Positions 11,720 through 22,149 of a stretch of DNA of 64,000 nucleotides are shown in pieces; positions within the stretch are counted from its first letter, which is position 1, and the number at the start of each line of letters is the position of its first letter. The position numbers and the translations under genes are program-made. Location of the stretch: assembly GCA_009599575.1 (NCBI GenBank), contig VWND01000073.1, positions 372,001-436,000 on the forward strand. The letters are read 5' to 3'. The stretch is from Blumeriella jaapii. Lineage: Eukaryota > Ascomycota > Leotiomycetes > Helotiales > Drepanopezizaceae. The notes beneath the pieces were generated by a model. It had not been told where the DNA came from. It saw only the letters and a list, made by a program, of their open reading frames with translations, and did not search any database.

Positions 11720-12364
11720 TTGGCTGCAAAACCTCATAAACGCGAAACACCAGTATACGCGCAGCCGCGAATTTTGGATCGTTCTGACCCTACACCCCCT
11801 GAAGAGCTCGTGAAGGAGGTCGCAGATTTCTTAGCCGACCCTTCCGACGTTCAAAGGGCAGAAGACGAATTCAAGATGCTCGCGATGAGCACACACGACG
11901 ATTTCTGGCGTTTCTACCTGCGGTTCTCCACACTCGCAGCGAACGCTCAGATACGGACTGATAAGCAGCTTCGAGACGCTCTCCGTGACAAGATACCAAA
12001 GCGTTTGCGAGAGAAGCTACACTTGGAATGGGCTCGTACAATTACCTTTAAAGATTGGCTCACCGCCGTCAGACAAGAAGAACAAGATCAGTTGGCCGAA
12101 AGAACTCTATACGCGAGTCGCTCTTCTACCAAGTCCACCACCTATCAAGGTGGTAGGTCCTCCACAAAAGCGTATTACGAATCCAGTCGTACGTACGAGA
12201 ATCGTCAAGGTGCTCCACAGGCTCCACCTCAGCCCCCCGCTCACGTTCTTCCTCCTCCTCCGCGCCAGAACGCCCCCCCTGGCGTTCTTCCTATTCGATC
12301 AGACCATCGACAGCGTTCGTCGTCTACTCCACATCACCAAAGAGGTCAGTCTGCACGACCTTGA
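11720..12364 (+). pseudogene. Retrotransposon Gag-like fragment
   Basis: A frame of about 214 codons begins with a TTG; no good ATG lies in frame nearby, so the start is unknown. RAEDEFKMLAMSTHDDFWRF followed by DKQLRDALRDKIPKRLREKL resembles the Gag domain of fungal Gypsy elements. The C-terminal part is Pro/Arg-rich (PPQPPAHVLPPPPRQNAPPG). No zinc knuckle or protease follows before the 3' terminal repeat, so this is a remnant or a non-autonomous Gag-only design. Confidence 0.65.
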
Positions 12365-12432
12365 TATAATGTGACGGACGACACGTAGGCCGAAGATTCG
12401 CCTACCTGTTCTCCAGCCTACGTGTCGTCACA
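12357..12432 (+). repeat. 3' terminal repeat (12370-12432) with large inverted repeat
   Basis: The 3' terminal repeat is only 63 bp. Its first half plus 13 bp of interior (12357-12390) is the reverse complement of 11241-11270 at the 5' repeat/interior junction, apart from one extra G. Its second half repeats the 5' terminal repeat end directly. The segment can therefore fold into a hairpin with GCCTACGTGTCGTCACA pairing to its complement. Confidence 0.6.
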
Positions 12433-12732
12433 TTACAGCCGCCAAATATCTCGAAGTTCTCGAAGAACATCTTCCTACGATTCTTCACGACGATAGTATT
12501 TTCATGCAAGATAACGCCCCGATTCATAAAGCGTGTTCTATTCAAGAATGGTTTCGTGATATGAATATTAAATTGGTAGATTGGCCGCCTTATTCGCCGG
12601 ATCTTAACCCGATTGAAAATTTGTGGAAAATGCTAAAAGTTAAGATAATTAAGCTTAAACCTGAATTAATCGTTATGAAAGATAACTATATAACTCAGCG
12701 TTTATTAATAGATACTGCACAAAAGGCGTGGA

Positions 12733-12997
12733 AGCTTTTGGAAGATCGGTTCTTAAATAAACTGGCTGAGGGGATGCAAAAGCGGGTAAACGCTATTAAG
12801 GCTGCAAATGGATGGTATACTAAATACTGATTGAAATCGAATGTTCTTTCGATTTTCAGCTTTGGGAGCTTTTGGAAGATCGGTTCTTAAATAAACTGGC
12901 GGAGGGGATGCAAAAGCGGGTAAACGCTATTAAGGCTGCAAATGGATGGTATACTAAACACTGATTGAAATCGAATATTCTTTCGATTTTCAGCTTT
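12733..12997 (+). repeat. Tandem duplication, 134-bp unit, of the transposase tail
   Basis: Two copies (12733-12866 and 12867-about 12997) start AGCTTTTGGAAGATCGG. They cover the last part of the transposase coding region, its stop and 30 bp of 3' flank, and differ at only a few positions, mostly transitions. The second copy is not joined to the full transposase. Confidence 0.85.
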
Positions 12998-13630
12998 CAT
13001 TTAAGCTATTTGTATTTAAAATCGATTAATTATTGGTGGAGTTATGAAATTGTAAAAGTAGTAGAATTTTGTTGGCGTACGGACTATTTACTGACGCGCA
13101 ACTTCATGTGTCTGTCTGTCTACCCACTGTATGTATCTATCTCTCTCTCTCTCGCTTAAATCGTCCCCGCAGTCTGATCTCACACACGCAACGTCAACAA
13201 ACAGCCAGCCAGCCAGCCGAACAGCAACCACAGAGCACGACGCGAGCCCGGGACGCTCGCTGTCTGCCCTGCGGCATTGCAATGGCGGGGGAGAGGAGAG
13301 AACGCCGTTGCTTGGGAGACCTCCGGATGTGGTGCCGTCCACGCGCGCACGCTTCATCGGGGACGCACACCCACGCACCCACGCACTCACGACTCTCGGG
13401 CGGTCGGCCCGTCGGTTGTTTTCTAGGTGTTTACGGTGCGGTACCTACCTGCTGTGCTGTGCTGTGCTGTGCTGTGCTTCTGCCGAGCTGTCTTTCGCGG
13501 GTCGCAGTTCGCCCCCGGCGAGCCTTTTCATCTCGTTTCGCTTGTTCGTTTTCGGTACAGGTCGTGAAGCTAAGTACCTACTTAGTTACATACTTACATA
13601 CCTACTTACTTACCTACTTAGTTACATACC

Positions 13631-13685
<55 letters not shown>

Positions 13686-13686
13686 G

Positions 13687-13749
<63 letters not shown>

Positions 13750-13750
13750 G

Positions 13751-13785
<35 letters not shown>

Positions 13786-13786
13786 G

Positions 13787-13836
<50 letters not shown>

Positions 13837-14089
13837 GGTACTTACTTACTTACATACTTGCTTACATACTTACTTACTTACTTACATACTTACCTACTTA
13901 CATAGGTACCTATCTACCTACTTACTTACCCACATACCTCATTCGGACTGACAGGTTGTAGGAGGATTCGTGCGTTATCAATCACGTCGAGCCATTCATT
14001 CACTCTCACTCAATCGCTGCAACGACGAGGGCAGGGTCATGTTTACGTTCATTCTGATTCACGAGAGCCTCTGCCAGCCTCTGCACAGC
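12998..14089. repeat. Intergenic with (TTAC)n microsatellite (about 13573-13930)
   Basis: No gene is supported. About 350 bp consist of TTAC repeats with GTAC, ATAC and TAGG variants. Shorter tracts precede it: a CAGC run near 13201 and TGTGC repeats near 13450. The tetranucleotide keeps several frames open and produces long Leu-Thr-Tyr repeats, an artefact of the 4-bp unit. The remainder to 14089 is the 3' flank of the APP1-like gene. Confidence 0.85.
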
Positions 14090-16690
14090 TCATCGCCGCT
14101 TCATATCCTTGGTCTTCATTTCTCCCCCGCCCTCGCCCGTCTTCCCACTCCCCTTCCCGCCTGGCCCATAGCCTTCTACGTCCATCTCCCTCATAGCCTT
14201 CTCAACCACCTGGACAGCCTCCAGACACACATCGGTGCCCACCCGCCACGCCCTCAGCTGCACTCCCCGCGAATCGAGGATTTCCTTGGCTCGCTTCCAC
14301 CGGCGTCGCCACAGATCCTGTTTCTTGTTCACGGGCAAATCGTTGTTACCGTTCGGGAGATCGCCGTCTGACGTATCAGTGCTGTTCCACGACGAGCGTT
14401 CCTTGATGCTCGCCGTGCTTGGAGTGCTGGAGCCCGTACGCCTTCGAGGTGGCGCAGGAGTCCGCTCGGAGGATGACATGTTTGCTTCGTCAGACTTCGA
14501 ATTGCTGGCGTAGCCTGGGAGGTAGGATCTGACTTCGGGGAGAGCGTTGTATGCGGCAGACACCTTGTTACGCGCACTGGTGACATATGATTCCTCTTCA
14601 GGCAACTTCATATCGGCTACACTCTGAGCTTGGGCAAGTGGGTGAGACTGAGCCGCCTCTCTACTTACGTTCGAACGACGTGGTTTCGGAGGAGGAGGCG
14701 GGGAGCCCTTGCGACTGGTCGGCGCTGCCTCGTGTTCAGAGGTAGATACGCTTCGTAATGCCACGGGCTTAGGAGGCCGTGGAGGTGGTTCGCGAGCACC
14801 GAGCCTTTCTGGAACCGGTTTTCTCCGGGGTAAATCCAGCGCTCCGTAAGTTGAGGTTGATCTTGGCATGACCCGGCGATGGGATTCATGAACCTGCTCC
14901 GGCTCGTTCTCGATATCAATCAGCTTCCCCATGGCCGGCCCAGTACTCGTCTGGGGCTTCACTTCGGTGGCCACTCTCGGAGGAAGAGCAGGTCGCCTTT
15001 CCGAGGAAGCTAACGACACTGTTGACGGTGACTTGCGGCTATCCCAAGGCTCGATTCGCGAAAGGGCATTACTACCCCGTCGATCACCACTCAGAGGTCC
15101 CATAGACGAGTCGAAGAACCCCTGGGACTCCGGGGTAGTGACATCCCTGATGTAGATGGCCAGGACCTTCCCTGGATGGGCCAAAGCCACGTCTGTGTAA
15201 ACTTCCAGATCCGCTTCTCCACTGTCTCCGATTAGGATGAACTTTCGGTCCGGGAAATCTTTCAAGATCCTCTCAAGTGTCCCCTTCTTGCGCTCAGCAA
15301 CAGGCTCAAAAATCCCTTGAAGCATCCCGCTATATTGCTTCAAATGATACGATCCAGGAGGTAAGCCGGCCTTCCGGAAAAAGCTAACCAGCACGGGAAA
15401 CAGTTGCCATGGAGAATTGGAAACATAATGAACTCCAACCCCCATGTCATACATGGTATTGTACCATTCCCTGACGCCATCAATCGTCAAATCGCCAAGA
15501 TCCCGAATGAAGGCGTTCCGGAAGATTTCTCGAGGTCCACCTCCTATCGAGGAATGTTTGACAGTATCGTCAACATCACTGATTAGACTAACTCCCTTTG
15601 GCTGGGTAATCTTGACTTCTTCAGTGGCTGATAGATTTTCTGACGCGAGGATCCTAACATGAGTCGGCACAAAATCCAGCGAAGCACGCATGGTGAAATG
15701 ACCAGCGTCATTCGTCGCCACGGTCCTGGAAACAGAGCTCTTTTCGTCATAGAAGAAAACGGTAATCGGCATGCCAACAAGGGGGATTGTGAGGAAAGGT
15801 TTCAAACGAGCCATCAAATGCGCATTAGCAGCCATCAATTCTGCCTGCGACATGTCAGAAGGTTGGTTCCACGATGATCGTTTGTGAAGAAGGCCAGGTG
15901 CAGGAGGTTCAGCAGCACGCATCGGACTATTGCTACCAGAATGAGTCCCCGCCTTAAGTCTGTCACCATATATACTATCGGAATCAGAGCCATTCCTGGG
16001 AACCTCGCTATAGCGTCCCTGAGCAGCGGCCTTGCCCTCACCTCGGCCTTTCCTCAAAATCTGGTCTGCTTCGAGTGCAATGCTTTCCTCATCCCGGCGA
16101 GCTTCGTGCTCTTGGTGTCTTGCCATGAGTGACTGAGAAGAGTCCGGGTTGTTCTCCTTATTGGGGTCTTTCTGTGTTGGTATCCCGCTCAATTGACGAG
16201 CAAGTCCAATGAGTACCCTATTCTTCCTTGACATTGGTCCTCTATGTGGGGAGTATATCCAGCCTCGAACATCGACGTCCACGACAGCCCGATCGTCTTC
16301 AAACTCCTGCCATTCCCTAGCCCAGTACTCGGCCATTTCCGGGCCATCTTCGCTGAGAACGGACCCATTGCTATTCATTCGCGTTGATCTCTTCGCCGGA
16401 TCAGGCGGCTCCTGTTTGAAGTGCTTCTTGGCATAGGACGGAAACAGGATGAGCTGCTCATCACCATGCGAAACGATTGCGACGTCGGGAAATGACCCCG
16501 GGATGGTATTCGTGCTGTCGTCGAAGTCCCCGTTCCCTGAGCCCCATTTCTCTGCATATGATTGCTGGTATGACTGCCTGATATCGTTCGCAGCCTTCAG
16601 ATAGCCTGCCAGCTTCTTCCTCCTCGAAGATCGTTCCTTGGGCTCTCCACCATCCTCGACAGAGCCGTAGCCGGGCACGGAACCAGACAT
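14090..16690 (-). CDS. APP1: App1-like phosphatidate phosphatase (DUF2183, HAD-type)
   Basis: This is a Mg-dependent phosphatidate phosphatase of the App1 type, which in yeast acts at cortical actin patches and in endocytic trafficking. A single exon encodes 866 residues. The catalytic domain shows the DxDxT nucleophile motif (ISDVDDTVKHSS, near residue 373), SNSPWQL as the second HAD motif, ERKKGTLERIL with the conserved Lys, and IGDSGEADLEVY as the acidic motif. The N-terminal RRKKLAGYLKAANDIRQSYQ is typical of the filamentous-fungal branch. The C-terminal half is disordered with Pro-rich runs (SPPPPPKPRRS, APPRRRTG), possible SH3 ligands. I use 16690 (MSGSVPGYGS). A good 87-nt intron (16788-16702) lies just upstream and could be in the 5' UTR or extend the protein. 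Confidence 0.9.
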   Translation of the reverse strand: MSGSVPGYGSVEDGGEPKERSSRRKKLAGYLKAANDIRQSYQQSYAEKWGSGNGDFDDSTNTIPGSFPDVAIVSHGDEQLILFPSYAKKHFKQEPPDPAKRSTRMNSNGSVLSEDGPEMAEYWAREWQEFEDDRAVVDVDVRGWIYSPHRGPMSRKNRVLIGLARQLSGIPTQKDPNKENNPDSSQSLMARHQEHEARRDEESIALEADQILRKGRGEGKAAAQGRYSEVPRNGSDSDSIYGDRLKAGTHSGSNSPMRAAEPPAPGLLHKRSSWNQPSDMSQAELMAANAHLMARLKPFLTIPLVGMPITVFFYDEKSSVSRTVATNDAGHFTMRASLDFVPTHVRILASENLSATEEVKITQPKGVSLISDVDDTVKHSSIGGGPREIFRNAFIRDLGDLTIDGVREWYNTMYDMGVGVHYVSNSPWQLFPVLVSFFRKAGLPPGSYHLKQYSGMLQGIFEPVAERKKGTLERILKDFPDRKFILIGDSGEADLEVYTDVALAHPGKVLAIYIRDVTTPESQGFFDSSMGPLSGDRRGSNALSRIEPWDSRKSPSTVSLASSERRPALPPRVATEVKPQTSTGPAMGKLIDIENEPEQVHESHRRVMPRSTSTYGALDLPRRKPVPERLGAREPPPRPPKPVALRSVSTSEHEAAPTSRKGSPPPPPKPRRSNVSREAAQSHPLAQAQSVADMKLPEEESYVTSARNKVSAAYNALPEVRSYLPGYASNSKSDEANMSSSERTPAPPRRRTGSSTPSTASIKERSSWNSTDTSDGDLPNGNNDLPVNKKQDLWRRRWKRAKEILDSRGVQLRAWRVGTDVCLEAVQVVEKAMREMDVEGYGPGGKGSGKTGEGGGEMKTKDMKRR

Positions 16691-17971
16691 GGTCACCTTG
16701 ACTACACGAGGAGAACACAATTAACCATTTGCCTATTCCCAAGAGAACCTGAGCCCGAACCCGAGCCATCAAACACAGGAATGCCTACCTTGCCCTTCAG
16801 TCTCATTGTTCTTGATCCGACCCAAGATCCTGCTACTCCGCCTGCGGAGGATATCAACGATCCGAGTCCCCGAAGCTCTCTTCTCGAGCCGTCGTTTTTG
16901 ACGCTGGACAATGAAGCGGAAGATTCGCGACTGTGCACGATATTTGTAGTATGGAACTGTATCGAGGCGGAAGTTGGTCAGCCTGGAGCGCAAGGGTAGA
17001 GGCGCCACTTTCGGAGAGGTTATCGAGGCAGCTCCAAAGCTCCGGAGATAGCTGGAAGATCCACTCGCAGGGCAAGGTCGACAGGCCACGCCGGCTATGG
17101 ATACAATGCTGGCTTGGGGGATGAACAGATTGAGGCCGTAGAGTCAGGACGCGCCTTTGCGAGGGCAGCGAGAGGTCGGCCAGATGGTGTTTTCTCGAGC
17201 AGCAACAGAGTGTGTGGACGAGAAGGCGATCGTCAAGCAAGGTGGTGGGTGCCAAGATACCGAGCTCGAAGCCCGCCTCTGACATGCAGACAGGCTTCCA
17301 GCTCGGCATGGTGCGTACTGTACATAGGTACCTACAGAACTGTACTGTACTGTACTTACTGTATGTACTGACAGGTGACATCTTTCACCCTGTGCTTCTG
17401 GTGTTCAAAGGGCCGAGCAAGACAAAGTCAAGCACCATGCACTCGACCATGTGGTGCCCCCGATAGAGATTTCAATGTCTGGCAAGACCGAAGTCCCGAA
17501 ATGGAAATTCATTGCTTGCTAAATTACAAGGGCTCGAAGCCGTAGGGCCATCCCCCCAAAGACCACTATTTGCAAATGTATCTCTGAATGCAGTCGTGCA
17601 TCACTCAATGAGGATCTCGGTTCTTAGATCTCGGTCTTTCAAGTTTTTTGGGTCACAGAATTCCCCTGGGGATTGGAGTGGGCAAATGAAGGGGAACGGA
17701 AGGTCTTACTCGAGCATGTGCTCCATAGCCTTGGATGCGCTGCTTTGTTAGTGGCGGAGACTTCGCAAGGCATGCTGGAAAAGTCGCGGCTTCGTTGGGA
17801 ATGGGGATGTCGCTGACCAAGCCTGCCGTTGAGCTGTCGGTCAATGCGGACAGGAAATCTAGAGGAGGCAGGGTGTTTTCGCACAGGATTAGCCGTTAGC
17901 AGCTACTGAGGCTTGCTGTCTCTTTGCCGACGGCTGATTTGGATCCTACAAAAAGTCAGCTAATCCCCGCA
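16691..17971. other. Upstream region of the APP1-like gene; 3' flank of the poly(A) polymerase gene
   Basis: About 1.3 kb without a separate gene I can support. At 16789-17140 on the minus strand a basic open frame (TNFRLDTVPYYKYRAQSRIF, then RRLEKRASGTRIVDILRRR) would join the APP1 frame through the intron 16788-16702, but has no in-frame ATG before a TGA. Around 17305-17370 there is a GTACTGTACATAGGTACC low-complexity patch. The rest shows nothing. Confidence 0.45.
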
Positions 17972-20053
17972 TCATGATAAGATTGCTAGTTGCTGGTGGC
18001 TAATGCGATGCCCCAACTGTAATTCGCGTCCATTGGGAAACGTATCATTGCCACGTACATCGGTTGACAAGGTACGTTTGTTTGTTTGCTTCTTCTTCTG
18101 TGGTCGATTAGGCTTGACGGGCTTGACTTCGCCTTCCTCGAAGAGGTCGTCAGGCAGATCATAACTAAGCGATACTTGTTAATGCTTGTTCTCTTGATCG
18201 TTTTTCAGGCTTACTTCTTCTTGTGGGCAATATGTAAGGCATTGACGTCATTTTTGTACTGATCCCAGGTGTAACACACTTTTCTGAAATCTTCAACGTG
18301 CCAGGAGAGGTCGAGTTGTTTAGCTCCTACAAAGATTAGCATGGGCAGCACAAGCGCACTCACTCTCTGGGGTCACCGCATGGCGTCATGGTAGAGCAGA
18401 AGGTTTGTAGAATCCACTGACCTTCATAAAGGTCCAGACCGATGTAGTGAGTTGTCGTGTAGACCATCGTCAGCTTCTCGTCGCCATTCGTGCTCTCGTC
18501 TCCATTGGCAGTTTCGTCCTTGATCAAAGCACCGACGGCTAGACCATGACCAGTGGTGGCTGTTCCAATGTCCTTGGCATAATACTCTAGACTTCCTGTC
18601 TTGACTTCCTCAACTTGTTGATCCGTAAGGCATCTGTGTGCTCTGTTGTAACCCTTGTTGAACGGCTGGGCGATGGATATAGAGGTCTGATCTGTAAGTT
18701 TGCCAACAAGCAACCGAACCTTGGATTCAACAAATCCTGCCCATTTCGATTGTGCTTCGCTCGAGGTACTAGCTGTGATTATGCAGAGGTAGTATTTGTA
18801 GCTGGAAGTGAAAAAGGTATGCTTCTCGAACAGATCCTTCCACTTTGCTTTGCCCATCATGACACGGTCTGCAATCTCGCCGCCGCGTCTTAGTTCCTTA
18901 TGAATGACTGCCATTGTTGATCGAGTTACGTTGTGGGTGGTACACATCGAGGGGTAAGCGGGTGTGATGATAGGCATGATGTGTTTTCTGTCAGTATGGT
19001 TGTTCTGTTCAGTGGTCAGCTGGAAAGATCAGGACAGCTTGAGTCATTGAAGTAATACCTTGGGGTTCCAAACTTGTAGATTCAGGAGGCCGGGCTCAAT
19101 AGGTTTGAGCAAAACCGGCTGAGGCCATTGCCACTTGTCTATGATCTTGAAGAACTTAACAACTACCGTTGAGCCCGTAGCCTTGGGATAAAGCTGGCAG
19201 ACACGAGCAACAAGAATCGCCCATGCCACACCTCCCGGAAACCCATAAATATTGCCAACGATCGCACGCCGAGCACTCCAGAGCTTGATTGTTCGAAGGG
19301 CGGTACGAAACACCTTTGTTTGGGGAACTAGAGTGAGCATCTCGTCGGCCACACGAACACCATTCAGTGAGCGAGCTTCTTCTTCCTCCAACCCTCGTAG
19401 CAGATTATGGTCCGTCATCTTCAGATCCTTTGGGATTTGACTCAGACTCGCGATCCGTCCGAAGAGCAGATCGATATCGACACCAGAGAACTTGAACGTC
19501 AGGATCGGCACATATGCATCTGGCTTGGCCATCAACTCGGTGATCGTCCCTGCAGGGGTGCTCTTCTCAATGAGTTCGGGGAAGACTTTGAAGAATTCAT
19601 CCTTGGTGATGTTTCCGGGAACGACAACCAGAGTATCGATATCGGAGCCGGGACCTATGACACCAAGCTTGAAACTGCCAAATGTCTCTATTTTACCTCC
19701 CGCAGTATTGACGACAGGTTCTGCTAGACCTTGGCTTCTGGTGACTTGCCTTACAAATTCTTCGGTGATCGACTGGAGAGACTTGAGGACGGCCGATCTG
19801 TAGGTGGGGAGGGGATCATCAGTAACAGTAACAGACTGCAGAAAGAGCTTCGGAAGCTTGGGCGCAAGTTCGGACGTCAAAAGCAAAGGGCAGCGAAATC
19901 TCACCTTTTTGCTGTCTCTTCAGGGCTCTCATAGTTGTTCTGCCGCTTCAGCTCAGAGATGAGCTCGTCATTCGAAGCTTCCTCTGCGGGGGTGGGCGCG
20001 GCGGAGGAAAGCGGAGGCGTTACACCCAGAGCTTTGGTGTAGAGATTCGCCAT
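17972..20053 (-). CDS. PAP1: Nuclear poly(A) polymerase
   Basis: This enzyme adds poly(A) tails to pre-mRNA 3' ends within the cleavage and polyadenylation complex. Five exons (20053-19905, 19797-19059, 19004-18422, 18326-18215, 18164-17972) give 591 residues. The catalytic block FGSFKLGVIGPGSDIDTL (about 89-106) provides two metal-binding Asp, and SGVDIDLLFGRI the third. NIYGFPGGVAWAILVARVCQ and MPIITPAYPSMCTTHNVTRS are hallmark central-domain motifs. The RNA-binding domain ends with YDLPDDLFEEGEVKP and a basic tail (NRPQKKKQTNK). The exon 3 acceptor was placed at 19005 because only it keeps frame. Start MANLYTKALGVTPPLSS fits orthologues. The last 30 or so residues are the least certain, since another intron there cannot be excluded. 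Confidence 0.94.
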
Positions 20054-20542
20054 TCTGATGGTGCGGGAGTGTTGAAGAACGAGGGATGTCGCACGTCGGT
20101 CGATTTTGTGCAGTTGGGGGAGCTGGCGGGAAGCTCGAGGCTAGGCCCGACTAGTCGATAGCGTGGGGTCACGCCTCACGTCTCACTAACTGCCGTCGAC
20201 AGCCAGACAACAACGTCAACCCAGTCTCTTTGTACTCTCTGTTCAGCACTTACGCAAATGCCAACAGGATCTCGAAATGGCGAGTACCGAGTGGGAAGGC
20301 CATGAGAATACTTGTGATAATCCGGATGAACAAAGGGTTTTGTATGCTGCCTTGAGCTCCTTCTTGTAAGCCACCACACGTTTACTGTACATGTTCTGGT
20401 CTTAACATTTTGTTGTTGTAGCTTTTTTTTATGGTTTTTTGTTGCCTCGGCTCTCTGTCCAACTGAACTCAGAAGATCGGACGACAACGGTGGGGCAATG
20501 ACCCAAGCTGTGTGTTGAACTCGTTAAGTTAAAACAAATTCA
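20054..20542. promoter_or_regulatory. Divergent promoter between PAP1 and the N2227-type methyltransferase gene
   Basis: The 489-bp gap between two outward-facing start codons presumably drives both genes. A T-run (TTTTTTTATGG) lies at about 20423. No coding features or clear operators were recognised. Confidence 0.45.
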
Positions 20543-21841
20543 ATGTCTGTTACTGATCAAAAGTCCAGTCAATATCCAAGGGTGGCTCACTACAATACTA
20601 CCCATCTCAGAAGACAATCATTCTACGCTCTTCCAAGAGCACACCTGGAATTGCTCGTAGCTCCTCCTTTCAACTATCTGGAAAGGCTGGATGCTGTTGA
20701 CGAGGCGATTGACTGCAATGCCGAGCTCTCCATGGCCATTCTCAAATCGGGGCTACAGTCATTTGGCCTTAGAGACTCGTCAACTGAATCCAGTAGTGTG
20801 GAAGATAGTGATTGGCAAGACAAAGCCACCCCCAGCGACCTCGAGAAAGCAAGAAGCACCTTAAGGCAGTTCTTTCGAGACTGGTCCGCAGAAGGAGCAA
20901 CAGAGCGAGAAGCTTGCTACGGTCCGATTATCAGAGCGCTTAAGAAAGAGCGGGAAGCTCGCTCAGGCTCGAAACTGCGCGTCTTGGTTCCGGGAGCCGG
21001 GCTTGGTCGGTTGGTTTTTGATCTTTGCTGCGCTGGGTTCGATACAGAAGGCAATGAAATTAGTTACCACCAATTGATCGCCAGTTCCTACATCCTCAAT
21101 CACAGTCCCGGGGCTACAGCACATACACTGTATCCCTGGGTTCATTCGTTCTCGAACCACAAGAGCCGAGCGAATCATCTGAGATCTGTAAAAGTTCCAG
21201 ACATACATCCGGGTACAGCACTGGGATCGATTGAAAGTTCTGGAGAGATGGTATGTGCTGGCCATGTCCAAACATCCCTTGCGACTCTGCCGAGGCACCT
21301 CTCCCCCCTGCAACTCGAGCAAGCACGTATCTAACATCTCTCATCTGACAGAGCATGAGTGCGTCGGACTTTCTTCTGTTGTATGGCGACGCGGATAGCA
21401 AAGACTCGTTTGACGCTGTCGCCGCTGTTTTCTTTCTCGACACGGCTCCCAATCTCATCCGCTACCTCGAGGCGGTCAAGAACTGTCTCCGGCCAGGCGG
21501 GCTGCTCGTAAACCTCGGGCCTCTCCTCTGGCACTTTGAGAACAACGCGCCCGGCACCCATGGACGTGACGGCCAGGAAGACGCCCCCAGCAGTGATGGG
21601 CAAGGTATGCATCAGACTTCGCATCACATAACTCGAAGCACAAGTACTCATCCCCGCAACAGGAATAGCAGATCCGGGCTCAGTGGAGCTGACAGATGAA
21701 GAAGTGATCGCGCTGGTTGACAAACTGGGCTTCGACATAGAGCATAGAGAGACTGGGATTCCGGCACCGTACATACAGGATGTGGAGAGCATGCTTGAGA
21801 ACACCTACAAAGCTAGTCACTGGGTTGCTAGGAAGCGATGA
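20543..21841 (+). CDS. N2227-like SAM-dependent methyltransferase (carnosine N-methyltransferase family)
   Basis: Three exons (20543-21250, 21352-21604, 21663-21841) give 379 residues. The SAM-binding motif is RVLVPGAGLGRLVFDLCCAG, followed by the family signature NEISYHQLIASSYILNH and later the acidic DAVAAVFFLDTAPNLIRYLE. NCLRPGGLLVNLGPLLWHFE closes the Rossmann core. Members methylate the histidine imidazole of carnosine or related dipeptides in animals and yeast; the fungal substrate is not established here. Both introns are confirmed by frame change and the downstream ELTDEEVIALVDKLGFDIEH segment. The gene ends convergently with the SDR gene. Confidence 0.9.
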
Positions 21842-22149
21842 TACCCCAATAAGCACGCAACGCTGCAGGTTTGCGGAAGGAACCAGTAAATAGATGACGG
21901 CTCGAGCCAGCCTAGATGTGAATGCTCAGAACATTGGCCTCTATACTGTAGCCCTCTATGAAGTTTCCAAATGATCAATAGGGACCACAAGAACAAGGTT
22001 AGCCTTGCAGTGTTCTGAGCCACGTGTTGGATGAAGTCTGGATTCGCTTGAGCTGTATTCCTTTGATTACATCGGCTCGTCGTAAGCGATGTTACACAGT
22101 ACACTTCCAGGTGTAGAAAAGACTTTTTTCCGAGGCCACTACATACAGA
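21842..22149. other. Convergent 3' flanks
   Basis: About 300 bp between the stop codons of the methyltransferase (+) and the SDR (-). It is expected to hold both terminators. I see no gene and no strong repeat. Confidence 0.5.

Larger units (their letters stand above)
11055..12432 (+). mobile_element. Short LTR retroelement with 5-bp target duplication TTACA, Gag remnant only
   Basis: The 1378-bp element begins TGTGACGACG and ends GTGTCGTCACA (TG...CA). It is flanked by TTACA at 11050-11054 and 12433-12437. Removing it with one TTACA restores the host transposase frame across the junction (GGC GTT ACA GCC GCC, read GVTAA), which fixes both ends to the base. Inside is a Gag-like frame (11720-12364). 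I see no protease, reverse transcriptase or integrase, so it would have needed proteins from another copy. The termini share a 39-bp direct repeat (11222-11260 and 12396-12434), but the 3' terminal repeat is much shorter than the 5' one. It inserted after the mariner. Confidence 0.85.
10793..12830 (+). pseudogene. Tc1/mariner transposase (DD34E), broken
   Basis: Upstream of the insertion, SNECSIERGK at 10793 matches the first catalytic block (normally SDECS-ERGK), with the first Asp now Asn (AAC). Near 10970-11010 the frame reads F-stop-LAFG-stop-EIRTDLVVL-stop. These stops (TAG, TAG, TAA) are what C-to-T or G-to-A changes make from TGG and CAA. After a frame slip, GDPNATRKGVT runs into the retroelement and continues exactly beyond it as AAKYLEVLEEHLP. 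The right part is intact: QDNAPIH (second Asp at 12510), DWPPYSPDLNPIENLW (Glu at 12615, 34 residues later) and the terminal NGWYTKY. The copy cannot encode active transposase. Confidence 0.85.
10680..13060 (+). mobile_element. Tc1/mariner DNA transposon relic, mutated and interrupted
   Basis: An AT-rich island downstream of DRS1 holds remains of a Tc1/mariner element. Recognisable transposase parts lie on both sides of a later retroelement insertion (11055-12432). Boundaries are approximate: I found no clear terminal inverted repeats or TA duplication. The left side is mutated beyond expression. The right side carries the transposase C terminus and a tandem duplication of its tail. AT content differs sharply from the flanking genes, fitting repeat-induced point mutation. 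Confidence 0.75.

Noticed and set aside
13069..13961. Long plus-strand frames reading Leu-Thr-Tyr-Leu repeats, resembling membrane proteins
   Set aside because: They are created by the (TTAC)n tetranucleotide, which has no stops in any frame; no start context or flanking domain.
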